Positions 49,538 to 59,362 of a stretch of 61,740 bases of DNA are shown in pieces. The stretch is from Cnuella takakiae (GTDB lineage Bacteria > Bacteroidota > Bacteroidia > Chitinophagales > Chitinophagaceae). Each line of letters starts with the position of its first letter. Position 1 is the first letter of the stretch. The stretch covers positions 2,390,486 through 2,452,225 of the forward strand of contig NZ_MTFE01000010.1 in assembly GCF_001953305.1 (NCBI RefSeq). Reading direction: 5' to 3'. The position numbers and the translations under genes were made by a program. The notes under the pieces were generated by a model. It had not been told where the DNA came from. It did no database searches and worked only from the letters and a program-made list of their open reading frames with translations.

Positions 49538-49825
49538 TTGATTGCCTTGCTGGGTGCTACGCCCAGGCAATTCCTGCATAACCTGCTGGCCGACCACGTG
49601 GATGCCGATTATGGCTTCCGGGACAGCAACCTGTCCGTAACCACCAAGACTTACCACTGCGGTTTTTACCACCAGGTTATCACCGCCCCGCATCAACCCG
49701 AACCCATCTTTTCCTGGACCGCAGGCTTACCTGAGTACCCTGCGGTATACACGATTGCGCCTTATGCTTTTCCGTTGCTGGGCTTTGTAAAAAATGCCGG
49801 CAGCCGGGGACCGCCCTCCTGCTAA
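49538..49825 (+). CDS. small His-containing exported protein
   Basis: A protein of about 95-111 residues between MerC and the TonB receptor. The reading frame continues upstream to at least 49490 (LKQDKTIRSFWAALLLLIALLG), giving a signal/TM segment; no ATG exists in that stretch, so a CTG (49490) or the TTG (49538) must be used. The mature part has several His residues (FLHNLLADHVDADYGF, YHCGFYHQ), which could bind metal. Small proteins like this accompany TonB receptors in Bacteroidota metal operons. Confidence 0.55.
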   Translation: MIALLGATPRQFLHNLLADHVDADYGFRDSNLSVTTKTYHCGFYHQVITAPHQPEPIFSWTAGLPEYPAVYTIAPYAFPLLGFVKNAGSRGPPSC

Positions 49826-49871
49826 CCCGTAGGAAACATCCCAATTTATTCTTCGTGTAATACGCAATCTC

Positions 49872-52190
49872 TTGAAGCAGATCTTTCTTTTGCTCCTCCT
49901 GGGCAATGCCGCATTTGCGGGTGCCCAGCAGTGCAGCGGCATTCTTACCGGCCATGTACACCATTCGGCCAGCCACGAAAACCTGGCAGGCGCCAGTGTG
50001 TATGTGGCGGAACTCAACCAAACCAGGGTCACCAACGACAAAGGTGATTTTAAGTTTGACTCCCTGTGTGCAGGGCATTACACCCTGCACATCAGCCATA
50101 TTTCTTTTGATACCGTCATCCGCTATGTTGGGCTGCAGGGTGCCAGCCACCTCGATGTGGATATGCCCCTGAATAAAACCACTTTGGAAGGCGTAACGGT
50201 TGCCGCCAACCGGCAACCCTCCACCGGCATCCGCAAAGAGCTGGCAGGTGCTGCCCTCGAAGAGGCAAGGGGCAGGTCCTTTAGCGAGGCGCTTGCCCGG
50301 ATCAACGGGGTTACACTTTTGCAAACGGGTTCTACCATTGCCAAGCCGGTGATTCATGGACTTCATGGCAACCGCATCCTGACCATTAATAATGGGGTGC
50401 GGCAGGAAGGGCAGCAGTGGGGCAATGAACACGCCCCTGAAGTGGATCCGTTTATTGCGGGCCGTCTTTCCGTGATCAGCGGGGTGGACCAGCTGCGGTA
50501 TGGTTCCGATGCCATTGGCGGTGTGATCCTGGTGAGCCCAAGGGCCCTGCGCCAGCAGCCGGGTCATCAGGCCGAGGTCAATACGGTATATGCCACCAAC
50601 AACGGACAGGCCCTGGTATCCGGGGTATGGGAGCAGGCCTCCAAGAAGTGGGAAGGTTTTGCCTACCGCCTGCAAGGAACCCTGAAGCAGGGTGGCAATG
50701 TAACCACCCCCGACTATCGCCTTAACAATACCTCCAACAGGGAAGGCAATTTTTCGGTGACGGCAGGCTACCGCAGGCACCACCTCAGCACCGAGTTGTT
50801 TTATTCTTATTTCAACACCAAACTGGGTGTATTTAGTGGTGCCCATATCGGCAACCTTACCGACCTGCAAAAAGCCATGGAGGCCACCCGTCCTGATCCC
50901 GCTTTTACCGGGAATAAAGGATACGAAATGATCCGGCCATACCAGGCGGTGGTGCACCAGTTGCTGAAGTCGCAAACCACGGTAGACATTGGCGGGCACA
51001 AGCTGGGCCTCCTGCTTTCGGGACAGCTAAACGACCGCGAAGAGTATGACGTAGTGCGCAATGCCGCCAACCGCAGGCCCCAATTGAACCTCAATATCGG
51101 CACCCTGCAACAGGAGCTGAGCTGGGAGAGTCCCCGCAAGGGCAACTGGCAGCACAGCGGCGGAGTGGTGAGCATGCAGCAAAACAACAGCTACTCGGGT
51201 CGGTACTTTATCCCGGCATACCGCGCTTTTAATTTCGGTGGCTATTACCTGTTGAAATGGAACCGCGAAGCCTGGGACCTGCACGGTGGTTTGCGGTACG
51301 ATCACCGGGCCATTCACTCCAACAGGCTGCGTGCCGGCGGCGCCGAGTTTGCCAATTACGATTTTAACTTCAGCACCATGGGTGCTTCGCTGCAGGCGGG
51401 TTTCCGGGCTACCGAACACTGGAAATGGACCGCCGGCGCCACCCTTTCCAGCCGTGCACCGCATGTAAACGAGCTGTTGAGCAATGGCATTCACCATGGT
51501 ACCGCCACCTACGAGGTGGGCGATATCAGCCTGAAGCCGGAGCAGTCGCTTTACCTGCATGTGGGCCAGAATTTCAGCAACAAAAGCGGCACCCTGAGCG
51601 GGGAGCTGACGGTTTACCATAACCGCATCAACCGGTTTATTTACCAGCAGCCTGTTCCCGGTGAACCGGTACTGACCATTTCGGGAGCTTTCCCCAAACT
51701 GGTATATAGCCAAACCGATGCAAGCCTGCAGGGTGTGGATGCTTCGCTTAGCTGGGAACTGCTGCCCCGGCTGGAGTGGACCAACCGCTATGCCATGCTG
51801 CGGGCCCGCAACCTGGTGGCCGATGACTGGCTGATCCGCATGCCCGCCGACCGGTTTACAACCGGCTTTAAATATGCTTTGAAGGATGGCGCACGCCGTT
51901 CCAATACCTACCTGCAGGTGGAAGGCATGCAGGTATGGCGCCAGACAAGGGTACCTGATGAAAGTGCCGGCAAGCAGGACTACCAGGCACCGCCGCCTGC
52001 CTACTTCCTGGTGCATACCGATGCGGCCACTACCGTTCGGCTGGGGCAGGTGCCGGTAACCTTTGGCCTTAGCGTGCGCAATGCCCTCAACCGCAGCTAC
52101 CGCGATTATCTCAACAACTTGCGATTTTTTACCGATGAAATGGGCCGCAACATCCAGTTGCGCCTGAAAGTGCCCCTTGGCAAATCCTGA
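49872..52190 (+). CDS. TonB-dependent outer-membrane receptor
   Basis: A 772-residue receptor. Signal peptide (MKQIFLLLLLGNAAFAGAQ), a carboxypeptidase-D-like regulatory domain (GILTGHVHHSASHENLAGASVYV ... GHYTLHISHISFDT), plug (FSEALARINGVTLLQTG ... YGSDAIGGVILV) and a 22-strand barrel ending in a typical C-terminal aromatic/hydrophobic strand (GRNIQLRLKVPLG). The start is TTG at 49872; no ATG fits. Likely imports a metal complex, given the MerC gene and the Fur/Zur-like box. Confidence 0.9.
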   Translation: MKQIFLLLLLGNAAFAGAQQCSGILTGHVHHSASHENLAGASVYVAELNQTRVTNDKGDFKFDSLCAGHYTLHISHISFDTVIRYVGLQGASHLDVDMPLNKTTLEGVTVAANRQPSTGIRKELAGAALEEARGRSFSEALARINGVTLLQTGSTIAKPVIHGLHGNRILTINNGVRQEGQQWGNEHAPEVDPFIAGRLSVISGVDQLRYGSDAIGGVILVSPRALRQQPGHQAEVNTVYATNNGQALVSGVWEQASKKWEGFAYRLQGTLKQGGNVTTPDYRLNNTSNREGNFSVTAGYRRHHLSTELFYSYFNTKLGVFSGAHIGNLTDLQKAMEATRPDPAFTGNKGYEMIRPYQAVVHQLLKSQTTVDIGGHKLGLLLSGQLNDREEYDVVRNAANRRPQLNLNIGTLQQELSWESPRKGNWQHSGGVVSMQQNNSYSGRYFIPAYRAFNFGGYYLLKWNREAWDLHGGLRYDHRAIHSNRLRAGGAEFANYDFNFSTMGASLQAGFRATEHWKWTAGATLSSRAPHVNELLSNGIHHGTATYEVGDISLKPEQSLYLHVGQNFSNKSGTLSGELTVYHNRINRFIYQQPVPGEPVLTISGAFPKLVYSQTDASLQGVDASLSWELLPRLEWTNRYAMLRARNLVADDWLIRMPADRFTTGFKYALKDGARRSNTYLQVEGMQVWRQTRVPDESAGKQDYQAPPPAYFLVHTDAATTVRLGQVPVTFGLSVRNALNRSYRDYLNNLRFFTDEMGRNIQLRLKVPLGKS

Positions 52191-52277
52191 TGCTCTCTTA
52201 TTAGGTGGCCTGCGGTGTTCCGCAAAGGTCAACCTGGGAAGTAACCTTATTTAACCTGATAAAAAAACACGACCAAC

Positions 52278-52847
52278 ATGAAACAGTTTCAAATGAAATG
52301 GCCCGTACTGTTGCTGGCAGCAACCACGCTTTTTACCGCCTGCAATAAAGACGATGATGAGGGAGAAGGCAATGAGGAAGAAGTGATCACCACCGTTACC
52401 ATGAAGTTGACGCCGGTAGGTGGTGGCAGTACCATCCAGTTTTCTTACGATGATCCGGATGGTCCGGGTGGCGCTACACCCGTCCTGGCACCGGTGACTT
52501 TGCCGGTCAACAAACAATACAATTTCGAATTGGAGTTGCTGGATAAAACCAAGAACCCCGTTGCTAATATCACAACGGAAGTTACTGCTGAGGGCGACGA
52601 GCACCGCTTTTACCTGATCCCTGCCGCTACCAGCAATTTGACCATTTCGGGTCTGAACAACGACGCCAATGGTATGCCCCTGGGTACTACCGGTGTACTG
52701 TCCACCGGTGCTGCCGCTAATGGTACCCTGCGTGTGGTACTCCGCCACTATGGTGGCAACCCGCCCAATAAGGCTACTACCGACCCCGTGGACAGCCCTA
52801 AATCTTCAACCGATGTGGACGTGACCTTTAACGTGACGCTGCAATAA
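52278..52847 (+). CDS. surface lipoprotein of the receptor operon
   Basis: A 189-residue lipoprotein (signal MKQFQMKWPVLLLAATTLFTAC, lipobox FTAC) with an acidic stretch (KDDDEGEGNEEE) right after the Cys, the surface-export signal typical of Bacteroidota. The remainder is one or two beta-sandwich domains (ITTVTMKLTPVGGGSTIQFSY ...). It probably partners the TonB receptor, as SusD-like or accessory lipoproteins do. Confidence 0.75.
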   Translation: MKQFQMKWPVLLLAATTLFTACNKDDDEGEGNEEEVITTVTMKLTPVGGGSTIQFSYDDPDGPGGATPVLAPVTLPVNKQYNFELELLDKTKNPVANITTEVTAEGDEHRFYLIPAATSNLTISGLNNDANGMPLGTTGVLSTGAAANGTLRVVLRHYGGNPPNKATTDPVDSPKSSTDVDVTFNVTLQ

Positions 52848-52965
52848 TTTGGCTTAGGGAAGCATCGCGATTAGAGCAAAAGCTAATTGACCTTACTAAA
52901 TTCAATGGCATAATTGCTTGTGCTAATCTGGCTGATGCTTTTAAAATTAGCCCCTGACTTTTAAT

Positions 52966-53009
52966 CCATAAATAAAGCCGCACCTAAACAGGTGCGGCTT
53001 TATTTATGG
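52966..53009. terminator. perfect 20-bp-stem bidirectional terminator
   Basis: CCATAAATAAAGCCGCACCT, loop AAAC, and its exact complement, giving T-rich flanks in both orientations. It separates the receptor operon from the AraC-type regulator. The rest of 52848-53163 has no gene I can support; a degenerate CTGTCGTC-containing segment near 53110 recalls the REP-like element. Confidence 0.85.
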
Positions 53010-53163
53010 ATCGTATTTGCATAAAAAGATGTGCATTTGAAAGGATAATAGTCGGCAAGTCCAGGAAACAAAACCCATCAGCAACAGCCGGTCGTCCCTC
53101 GGCATGGGTCTGTCGTCAAAGAAGACGCGTCAACGCTAAACCCAATTTTTGCCTGCTGATTTT

Positions 53164-53934
53164 TTACTCCACCACCCCCCGTACCTGGCCCATAAACTGC
53201 GAAGGAGTCATGCCAAATTGCTTTAGAAAATTGCGGCAGAAATTGTTCTGGGAGTGGAAGCCTACTTGGTAGGAAATTTCATACAGTTTCAGGTTGCCGT
53301 CGCCCATCAGTTGGGCAGCTTTTTTAAGCCGCGTCAGGTTGATCAGTTCCGAAGGTGTCATGCTGCTCACTTCCTTGATCTTGCGATACAGTGTAGGGCG
53401 GCTCATGTTCATCAGTTTTGCCAGGTGCTCCACGTCAAAGTCGGGGTCCGACATACGGCTTTGAATGCCTTCGTTGAGGGCTTCCAGGAACTGGGCTTCC
53501 GACCGGCTATGTGCCATGGTGCCAATATGTGCAAGCGGCGAGTTGGCAAAATATACCTGCAACTGGCTGCGGTTGCGCAGCAGGCTGGCCACCTGGGCCT
53601 GCAGGTAAGCAGGCGAAAAAGGCTTTTCAATATAGGCATCGGCACCCAGTTCCAATCCCTCGATCTTGGCTTGTAAACTGTTTTTGGCTGTTAGCAACAC
53701 CACCGGCAGGTGGCTGTATGCCTTGTCTGTTTTTAGCCTGCGGCAAAGTTCAAAACCGTCCATTCCTTCCATCATCACATCACTGATCACCAGTTGCACG
53801 CTGTGGGCCGCAAGCAGGTTGAGTGCAGAGGCGCCACTGGTACAGCCATAAACAGTATACTGTTCGCTCAGCTCTTCTTCCAGGAAAGCAAGTATTTCTT
53901 CATTGTCATCTACCAGTAGCAGGGACGGTTTCAT
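53164..53934 (-). CDS. response regulator with AraC-type DNA-binding domain
   Basis: A 256-residue regulator. The receiver domain has DDNEE at the N-terminus, the phosphoacceptor Asp in LVISDVMMEGMDG, the LLTAKN Thr and the EKPF Lys. A linker leads to a C-terminal HTH_18/AraC domain (VEHLAKLMNMSRPTLYRKIKEVSSMTPSELINLTR, then AAQLMGDGNLKLYEISYQVGFHSQNNF). It overlaps the kinase gene as ATGA, so the two are co-translated. In most Bacteroidota these domains are fused to the kinase; here they are separate. Confidence 0.92.
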   Translation of the reverse strand: MKPSLLLVDDNEEILAFLEEELSEQYTVYGCTSGASALNLLAAHSVQLVISDVMMEGMDGFELCRRLKTDKAYSHLPVVLLTAKNSLQAKIEGLELGADAYIEKPFSPAYLQAQVASLLRNRSQLQVYFANSPLAHIGTMAHSRSEAQFLEALNEGIQSRMSDPDFDVEHLAKLMNMSRPTLYRKIKEVSSMTPSELINLTRLKKAAQLMGDGNLKLYEISYQVGFHSQNNFCRNFLKQFGMTPSQFMGQVRGVVE

Positions 53935-56900
53935 GATACGGATGTTTGGGTTTGCGTTTGGATGGAATAGCTGGTTGATTGAGGAGGCAAGGGCAATTCA
54001 AGCACAAAAACGTTCAGGGATTCGTGGGGCTGCAGCACCAGGCTGCCCCCATGCAGCTGGGCCAGCGACCGCGCAAGGGCCAGGCCAATACCCGTGCCCC
54101 CTTGCTGGCCATTTTCCTTCAGCCGGAAAAATGGCTCGAAGATCTGCTCCCGCATAGCTGGCGGCACCAGGGGACCATCGTTTAGTACCTGTATCGTACA
54201 GTGGTCGTTTTCCGAACTGGCCACCACCCGAACGGTAGCCTGTGCATACTTGATGGCGTTGTGCAGCAGGTTCGAAAAAATTTTGTTCAGGGCTTCTCCG
54301 TCGGCAAGGCCCAAAATAGGTTTGGCAGGCAGCCGTAGGCTCATGTTCAGGTTGCGTTGTTCGGCAAGGGGCTTTTGGGCCGCAAAATGCTCGGCCAGCC
54401 GCCGCGAAATATCGGTGTTTACAAACTGAAGCTGGAAGCCATTGGCCTCTGCCTTCCGGAAATCGAGCAGCTGTCCGGTAAGGTCAATCAGCCGGTCGGT
54501 ATTGCGCTCCATGGTACGGAGGCTTTTTTGCAGGTCAGGCAGTTCCGCTGTTTTATGAAGCACCCTTTCCAGCGGCGCTTTGATCAGCGTGAGAGGTGTC
54601 CGTATTTCATGGGCTACATTGGTGAAAAAATCCATCTTGGCCTCATAAAGTTCTTTTTCCTTTTTCAGCGCAATGAGTTCAATCTTGCGACGGGCCCTTT
54701 CGCGGGTGTACCGGTGATAATAACGAAGTAAAACCAGCAAGCCGGTAATGGCCAGCAGCAGGTAGGCGGCATAGGCGAGGGGGCTGGCCCACCAGGGCGG
54801 CATGATGGTGATGGACAGTCGGCATTCGCCCAGCACCCTGGTGCCCGTGGGCGATAATACCTGCAGGCGAAGGGTGTAAGAACCCGGCTGCAGCGAGGTA
54901 AAATAAATTCTTCTGTTGGAAGCCAACAGGGTCCAGGCATTGTCAAGCCCTTCCAGTTGGTAGCGGTACCGCGTCATCTCAGGGGCGGCAAAACCAAGGG
55001 CTGCAAAATCGATACTAAAGGTCGATTGGTGGTAAGGAAGCCTGAGTGCTTTGGCAAAGGGCAGGGGCAATGTTGCCGGTGCTTTCAGGTTGCCTCCATA
55101 CTGCCTGGTGTTATTTACCAGTACCTGCGTGAAATATAGGGGTGGCACATAAGGATTGGTTTGCAACTGAGCAGGCTGAAAACTTACCATCCCTTTCAAT
55201 GTGCCCAGGTAAATACGGCCACTGCTATCCTGGAAACTGGAGTTGAAATTGAAATGATCTGAAGGCAGGCCATTGGCAATGGAAAAACTTTGCAGCTCAC
55301 CGGTGGCCAGGTGCAGGAGCCCCAATCCCTTGGTGGTGGTAATCCAGAGCCTTTGCTGCCGGTCTTCCTCCACGCGGTATACCACGTTGCCCGGCAGGCC
55401 CTGCTCGGTGGTAAAATGCCGGAAGCGGCCACTGGCTTTTTCGTAGCGGCTAAGCCCGCTTTCGGTACTGAACCAGATATTACCCTGCCCATCGTGGTAC
55501 TGGCCATGTACGTTATTATTGGCCAGGCTATTGTTTTTCCCGCGGCGGTATTGCAGCACCGCCTTTTGGCCGGTAGTGGGGTTGTAATAAAAAACGCCAT
55601 TGCCCAGGGTACAGATCCAATACGCGCCATCGGCGTCTTCACAAATGTTTTGCACCTGTCCCTGGTGCCCGAGGAAAGGCTCAAAATCGTTGCTGGCGCG
55701 GCGGTAGCGGTACAATCCATTCCAGGTGCCAACCAGCATTTCGCCGGCGCGGTTGCGGTAAAGGGTGACAATAAAATTGGAGCCGAGGCTGCCGCTACCT
55801 TTTCCTGCATTGTAATGGCGCAGCACCTTGCCGGTAGGAATATCCAGCACATCCAGCCCATGCTCAAAAGTGCCGATCCACAACTCATTATCTGCCGCCA
55901 CCAGCCCATGGATATTGGAATAGGCCAGGGCTTCGCGGTTGCCGGTGGGCAGGTAAAAATCCGTTTTGCCGGTTGCCGGGTTCCAGCGGCTAAGGCCTGC
56001 ATCTTCCGTACCGATCCAGATTTGTCCCCACTTGTCGGCCGTTATTTCATGTACCACATTGCCGCCCAGGGCAAAACCTTCGTGGCCGGGAAAGAAGCGT
56101 TCAAAAGCAATCTGCTGTTTGGGAAAATAGTTGAGGCCGCCAAAATTGGTACCCGCCCAGATACCGCCTTCCCGGTCGGCACAAAGGGTATTGATATCAT
56201 TGTCAGAAAGCGAAAAGGGATTGGTAAACCCTTTGCGCATGTGCCGGTATTGATGCGTCCTGGGGTTCAGGGTATATATGCCGGTCTCGGATGCAATCCA
56301 GTATTCGGAGGGTCCATTTTCCAAAAAGCCAAATACCAGCAGTTCAGATCCTTCTTCGTTGTGGGTGAGCAGGTCTTCGTAGCTGCCCTTTGCGATTGAA
56401 AATTTTTTGGCGCCCTGGTTGGTGGTGCCCACCAGCAGGCAGGTGTCGGAGGTAGGGTACAGGCGCTGCACTTTATGGGCAGATGCGGGCCGCGAATGGG
56501 CAAAAAGGTTGTAGGCCCGGAAGCGGTGGCTTGCTTCAAGGTATTGGTACAGGTAACCATCGGCCGACGAAGCCCATACCGATCCATCGGCAGCTACGGC
56601 TACCGAACTGGCCTGAGGCACCTGTACAAAGCTGTGCAAACGCCGCTCCTTAGGATCGAAACATTTTAGCTTGTTATGGGCCACATACCAAATACGGCCT
56701 TTTCTGTCGGTGGCCATATGCCCAACGGGGTAGCGGCTCAACACCAGGGGCCGGAACTTTTCCGTAGCATAATCAAAGCGGTACAAGCCTGTATTGGTGG
56801 CCACCAGCAGGGCACCATCAGGTGCCGGAACCAGGCTGTTGATATAGTTATCGCCCAGGCTGCCACCGTCGCCGGGGCTGTTTCGGAAAATCCGGAACTG

Positions 56901-57092
56901 GTAGCCGTCAAAACGGTTGAGGCCATCGGCAGTACCTACCCAAAGAAAGCCAAAGCGGTCCTGTAAAGTGCAGCGCACACGGTTATTGGAGAGGCCCTGC
57001 TCCACGCCATAATGCCTGAAATAGGGTTGGGGACTGCCGGCAAAGCAAACCACGGGCAGGCAGTACAGGAATATGGCAAACAGTCGGGTCAC
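53931..57092 (-). CDS. propeller sensor histidine kinase (HTCS-type, receiver-less)
   Basis: About 1053 residues. Signal peptide (TRLFAIFLYCLPVVCFAG), then a periplasmic two-bladed Reg_prop beta-propeller region (repeated DRFGFLWVGTADGLNRFDG motifs), a Y_Y_Y domain (RYRYQLEGLDNAWTLL), one transmembrane helix, HisKA (FFTNVAHEIRTPLTLIKAPLERV) and HATPase (NLLHNAIKYA, FEPFFRLKENGQQGGTGIGLAL). It senses a sugar-derived ligand and phosphorylates the overlapping regulator. A GTG at 57092 is preferred to a TTG at 57137, as it gives the correct signal peptide. Divergent from the sugar operon. Confidence 0.9.
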   Translation of the reverse strand: MTRLFAIFLYCLPVVCFAGSPQPYFRHYGVEQGLSNNRVRCTLQDRFGFLWVGTADGLNRFDGYQFRIFRNSPGDGGSLGDNYINSLVPAPDGALLVATNTGLYRFDYATEKFRPLVLSRYPVGHMATDRKGRIWYVAHNKLKCFDPKERRLHSFVQVPQASSVAVAADGSVWASSADGYLYQYLEASHRFRAYNLFAHSRPASAHKVQRLYPTSDTCLLVGTTNQGAKKFSIAKGSYEDLLTHNEEGSELLVFGFLENGPSEYWIASETGIYTLNPRTHQYRHMRKGFTNPFSLSDNDINTLCADREGGIWAGTNFGGLNYFPKQQIAFERFFPGHEGFALGGNVVHEITADKWGQIWIGTEDAGLSRWNPATGKTDFYLPTGNREALAYSNIHGLVAADNELWIGTFEHGLDVLDIPTGKVLRHYNAGKGSGSLGSNFIVTLYRNRAGEMLVGTWNGLYRYRRASNDFEPFLGHQGQVQNICEDADGAYWICTLGNGVFYYNPTTGQKAVLQYRRGKNNSLANNNVHGQYHDGQGNIWFSTESGLSRYEKASGRFRHFTTEQGLPGNVVYRVEEDRQQRLWITTTKGLGLLHLATGELQSFSIANGLPSDHFNFNSSFQDSSGRIYLGTLKGMVSFQPAQLQTNPYVPPLYFTQVLVNNTRQYGGNLKAPATLPLPFAKALRLPYHQSTFSIDFAALGFAAPEMTRYRYQLEGLDNAWTLLASNRRIYFTSLQPGSYTLRLQVLSPTGTRVLGECRLSITIMPPWWASPLAYAAYLLLAITGLLVLLRYYHRYTRERARRKIELIALKKEKELYEAKMDFFTNVAHEIRTPLTLIKAPLERVLHKTAELPDLQKSLRTMERNTDRLIDLTGQLLDFRKAEANGFQLQFVNTDISRRLAEHFAAQKPLAEQRNLNMSLRLPAKPILGLADGEALNKIFSNLLHNAIKYAQATVRVVASSENDHCTIQVLNDGPLVPPAMREQIFEPFFRLKENGQQGGTGIGLALARSLAQLHGGSLVLQPHESLNVFVLELPLPPQSTSYSIQTQTQTSVS

Positions 57093-57504
57093 AATGCAGA
57101 TCGTTGGAAGTAACCAAATATAAGTTTTTGTATGCAAGCAGCCTTCCTGCTCTGTAGGTATTGATATTGAGACGAAATGATGAAATTTTGATACGCTTGC
57201 TGGCGCATCCTTATGCCGAAGGCACTAACTTTCGCCGTCAATGAACAGTTTCGCGCAAGGCCTTTTGTAGGCAGGAGCAGGAAGGCTGTTCACCGGGCTT
57301 TTACCCTTTCCAAAATAGATTGCCAATGCTTGCCCTTTGTTTCACTTTGTTATCGGCTACAGGCCAGCCAATGTTGCAGGCCATCACCCTCGATAAAGCG
57401 GAGCCTGCTCCTGATGCGGCGACCGCACATATGCACCTGGTTATTTACAAGCAATTGCCCCAGGGCAGCCTGCCCTCTCAAGCTTTTACCCTTATATATA
57501 AACA
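57093..57504. other. divergent regulatory region
   Basis: A 412-base gap between the sensor kinase and the DUF1080 operon. No gene is convincing. It should hold promoters for both directions, but I could not find a clean TTTG/TAnnTTTG pair; TAACTTTC near 57226 is the best near-match. The AraC-type regulator may bind here. Confidence 0.4.
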
Positions 57505-59334
57505 ATGAATCATTCCCCTTCCTTATCGGTACGCGGTTTGGTATGCGGCTGCCTGTTGCTGTGCACAGCACCCGCATGGGCGCAAACGGCCCTGCCGCTT
57601 ACCGATCTTTCACCCTTCAAACCTGCATCCAAAACCTGGCGTATTGCAGGCGATGTGCAGGCCGACCTTGCTGCTGCCAACGTGCTGAAAACCGCTGGTG
57701 GTACCGGTGTGCTGGTAAACCTGCCCACCGACAAGGAGCATGGCCAGGACCTCTTTACCAACCTGGTTCATGGCGATGCCGATGTGGAATTTGAGTACCT
57801 GATGGCCAAGGGCTCCAACAGCGGCCTATACCTCCAGGGTCGTTACGAAATACAATTGCACGACTCCTGGGGCAAGCAACGTCCCTACTCAGGTGATAAT
57901 GGCGGCATTTACGAACGCTGGGATGACAGCAAGCCCGAAGGCCAGAAAGGCTACGAAGGTCATGCACCCCGCCAAAACGTGAGCAAGGCTCCGGGCCTGT
58001 GGCAGAAAATGCGTATTTCTTTCCAGGCACCCCGCTTTGATGCTTCGGGTAAGAAGATTGAAAATGCCCGCATTCTTTCCATCCAGCTCAATGGCGTTAC
58101 CATCCACGAGAACGTGGAACTGAGCGGCCCTACCCGTGGTGCAATGGAAAATAATGAAGTGCCCCAGGGACCCATCCGCATTCAGGGCGACCATGGTGCG
58201 GTGGCTTTCCGCAACATCAAACTGATGCCTTTTGGGAAACAACAGCCTTCCTTAAAAGACCTGCAATATTCCGTGTACCAGGGCCAGTTTGAAGCACCTG
58301 CCGATGTGGCCAAGGCAAAAGCAGCGGCTTCGGGCAAACTCCTGCAACTTTCTGCAGCCATCACCACGCTCGCCAATGACTTTTTAATTGCCTATACCGG
58401 CAAACTGGAAGTAAAAGAACAGGGTGATTATAATTTTCGGTTAGGCGTTCCCGGTGGAAAAGGCTATTTAAAAGTAGGCGGCAAAGAGGTGATGCCCTTT
58501 TCGGAAAGGGGCGGTACCGGCAGCATCAGCCTGGCACCCGGCGAATACCCGGTAGAAATATTGTACGCCAAAACGGCCAACTGGGCCAAACCCAATATCC
58601 AGCTTTCTGTATCGGGCACAGGCCTGCGCGAAACCCTGCTCAGCGATCCTGCCGCTGCGCTGGGCAACCTGGTAGATCCCATCCTGGTGGAGGCACCTCA
58701 AAATACCATGCTCCGGTCTTTTGTTGACCTGCCCTCGGGAGGCCGCGTAACCCATGCCATCAGCATTGGTTCGGCCGAAGGGCTGCACTATACCTACGAC
58801 CTCGACAATGGTACCATTGTACAGGCCTGGCGCGGCTCCTTTCTCGATGCCACACCCATGTGGCACGAAAGGGGGGATGGCTCTTCCAAGCCTACGGGCA
58901 TGGTGCAGTATTTTGGTAAAACCATGCCTGCCCTGGCGGTACTTGCAGATGCAAATGCAGCCTGGAAGGCCGACAGTGTTGGTACAGGCTTTCGTCCCAA
59001 GGGGTACAGCGTAGACAAGGAAGACCGCCCCACCTTTATGTACCAGATCTATGGCGCACAGGTGCAGGACGCTCCCCGCGTAAGTGCCAACGGCCAGGAG
59101 CTGCAACGCTCCATCACCATTGACAATGCTCCTGCAAATTTGTACCTGCGCGTAGCAGAAGGCAAGGATATCAGGGAGCAGTCGAAAGGACTGTACGTGG
59201 TGGGCGATAAAGAACTCTTTATCCGCATTGACGATGCCGGTGGCGCCACACCCCTGGTGCGCAATGGCGCCGGCGGAACTACCGAGCTGCTGCTGCCCGT
59301 CAGCAAAAAAGCGGTGTATGCTATTTTATTCTAA
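57505..59334 (+). CDS. secreted DUF1080 (3-keto-glycoside hydrolase-like) protein with PA14-like domain
   Basis: A 609-residue exported protein (signal ending at TAPAWAQ). Residues 30-245 form a DUF1080/PF06439 jelly-roll (ADVEFEYLMAKGSNSGLYLQGRYEIQLHDSWG ... GPIRIQGDHGAVAFRNIKLMP), a family that includes 3-keto-disaccharide hydrolases. A PA14-like carbohydrate-binding domain follows (EVKEQGDYNFRLGVPGGKGYLKVGG), then a C-terminal beta domain. First gene of an operon probably controlled by the adjacent kinase/regulator pair. Substrate unknown. Confidence 0.8.
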   Translation: MNHSPSLSVRGLVCGCLLLCTAPAWAQTALPLTDLSPFKPASKTWRIAGDVQADLAAANVLKTAGGTGVLVNLPTDKEHGQDLFTNLVHGDADVEFEYLMAKGSNSGLYLQGRYEIQLHDSWGKQRPYSGDNGGIYERWDDSKPEGQKGYEGHAPRQNVSKAPGLWQKMRISFQAPRFDASGKKIENARILSIQLNGVTIHENVELSGPTRGAMENNEVPQGPIRIQGDHGAVAFRNIKLMPFGKQQPSLKDLQYSVYQGQFEAPADVAKAKAAASGKLLQLSAAITTLANDFLIAYTGKLEVKEQGDYNFRLGVPGGKGYLKVGGKEVMPFSERGGTGSISLAPGEYPVEILYAKTANWAKPNIQLSVSGTGLRETLLSDPAAALGNLVDPILVEAPQNTMLRSFVDLPSGGRVTHAISIGSAEGLHYTYDLDNGTIVQAWRGSFLDATPMWHERGDGSSKPTGMVQYFGKTMPALAVLADANAAWKADSVGTGFRPKGYSVDKEDRPTFMYQIYGAQVQDAPRVSANGQELQRSITIDNAPANLYLRVAEGKDIREQSKGLYVVGDKELFIRIDDAGGATPLVRNGAGGTTELLLPVSKKAVYAILF

Positions 59335-59362
59335 ACCAATTATTCAGCGATACAGATATAAG

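Noticed and set aside
49680-50999. Long minus-strand ORF (439 codons) antisense to the TonB receptor
   Set aside because: It is the mirror frame of a clearly coding GC-rich gene, has no domain, and its composition follows the receptor codons.
51027-52232. Second long minus-strand ORF (401 codons) antisense to the TonB receptor
   Set aside because: Same reason: an antisense shadow with His/Gly/Ala-rich composition and no recognisable fold.
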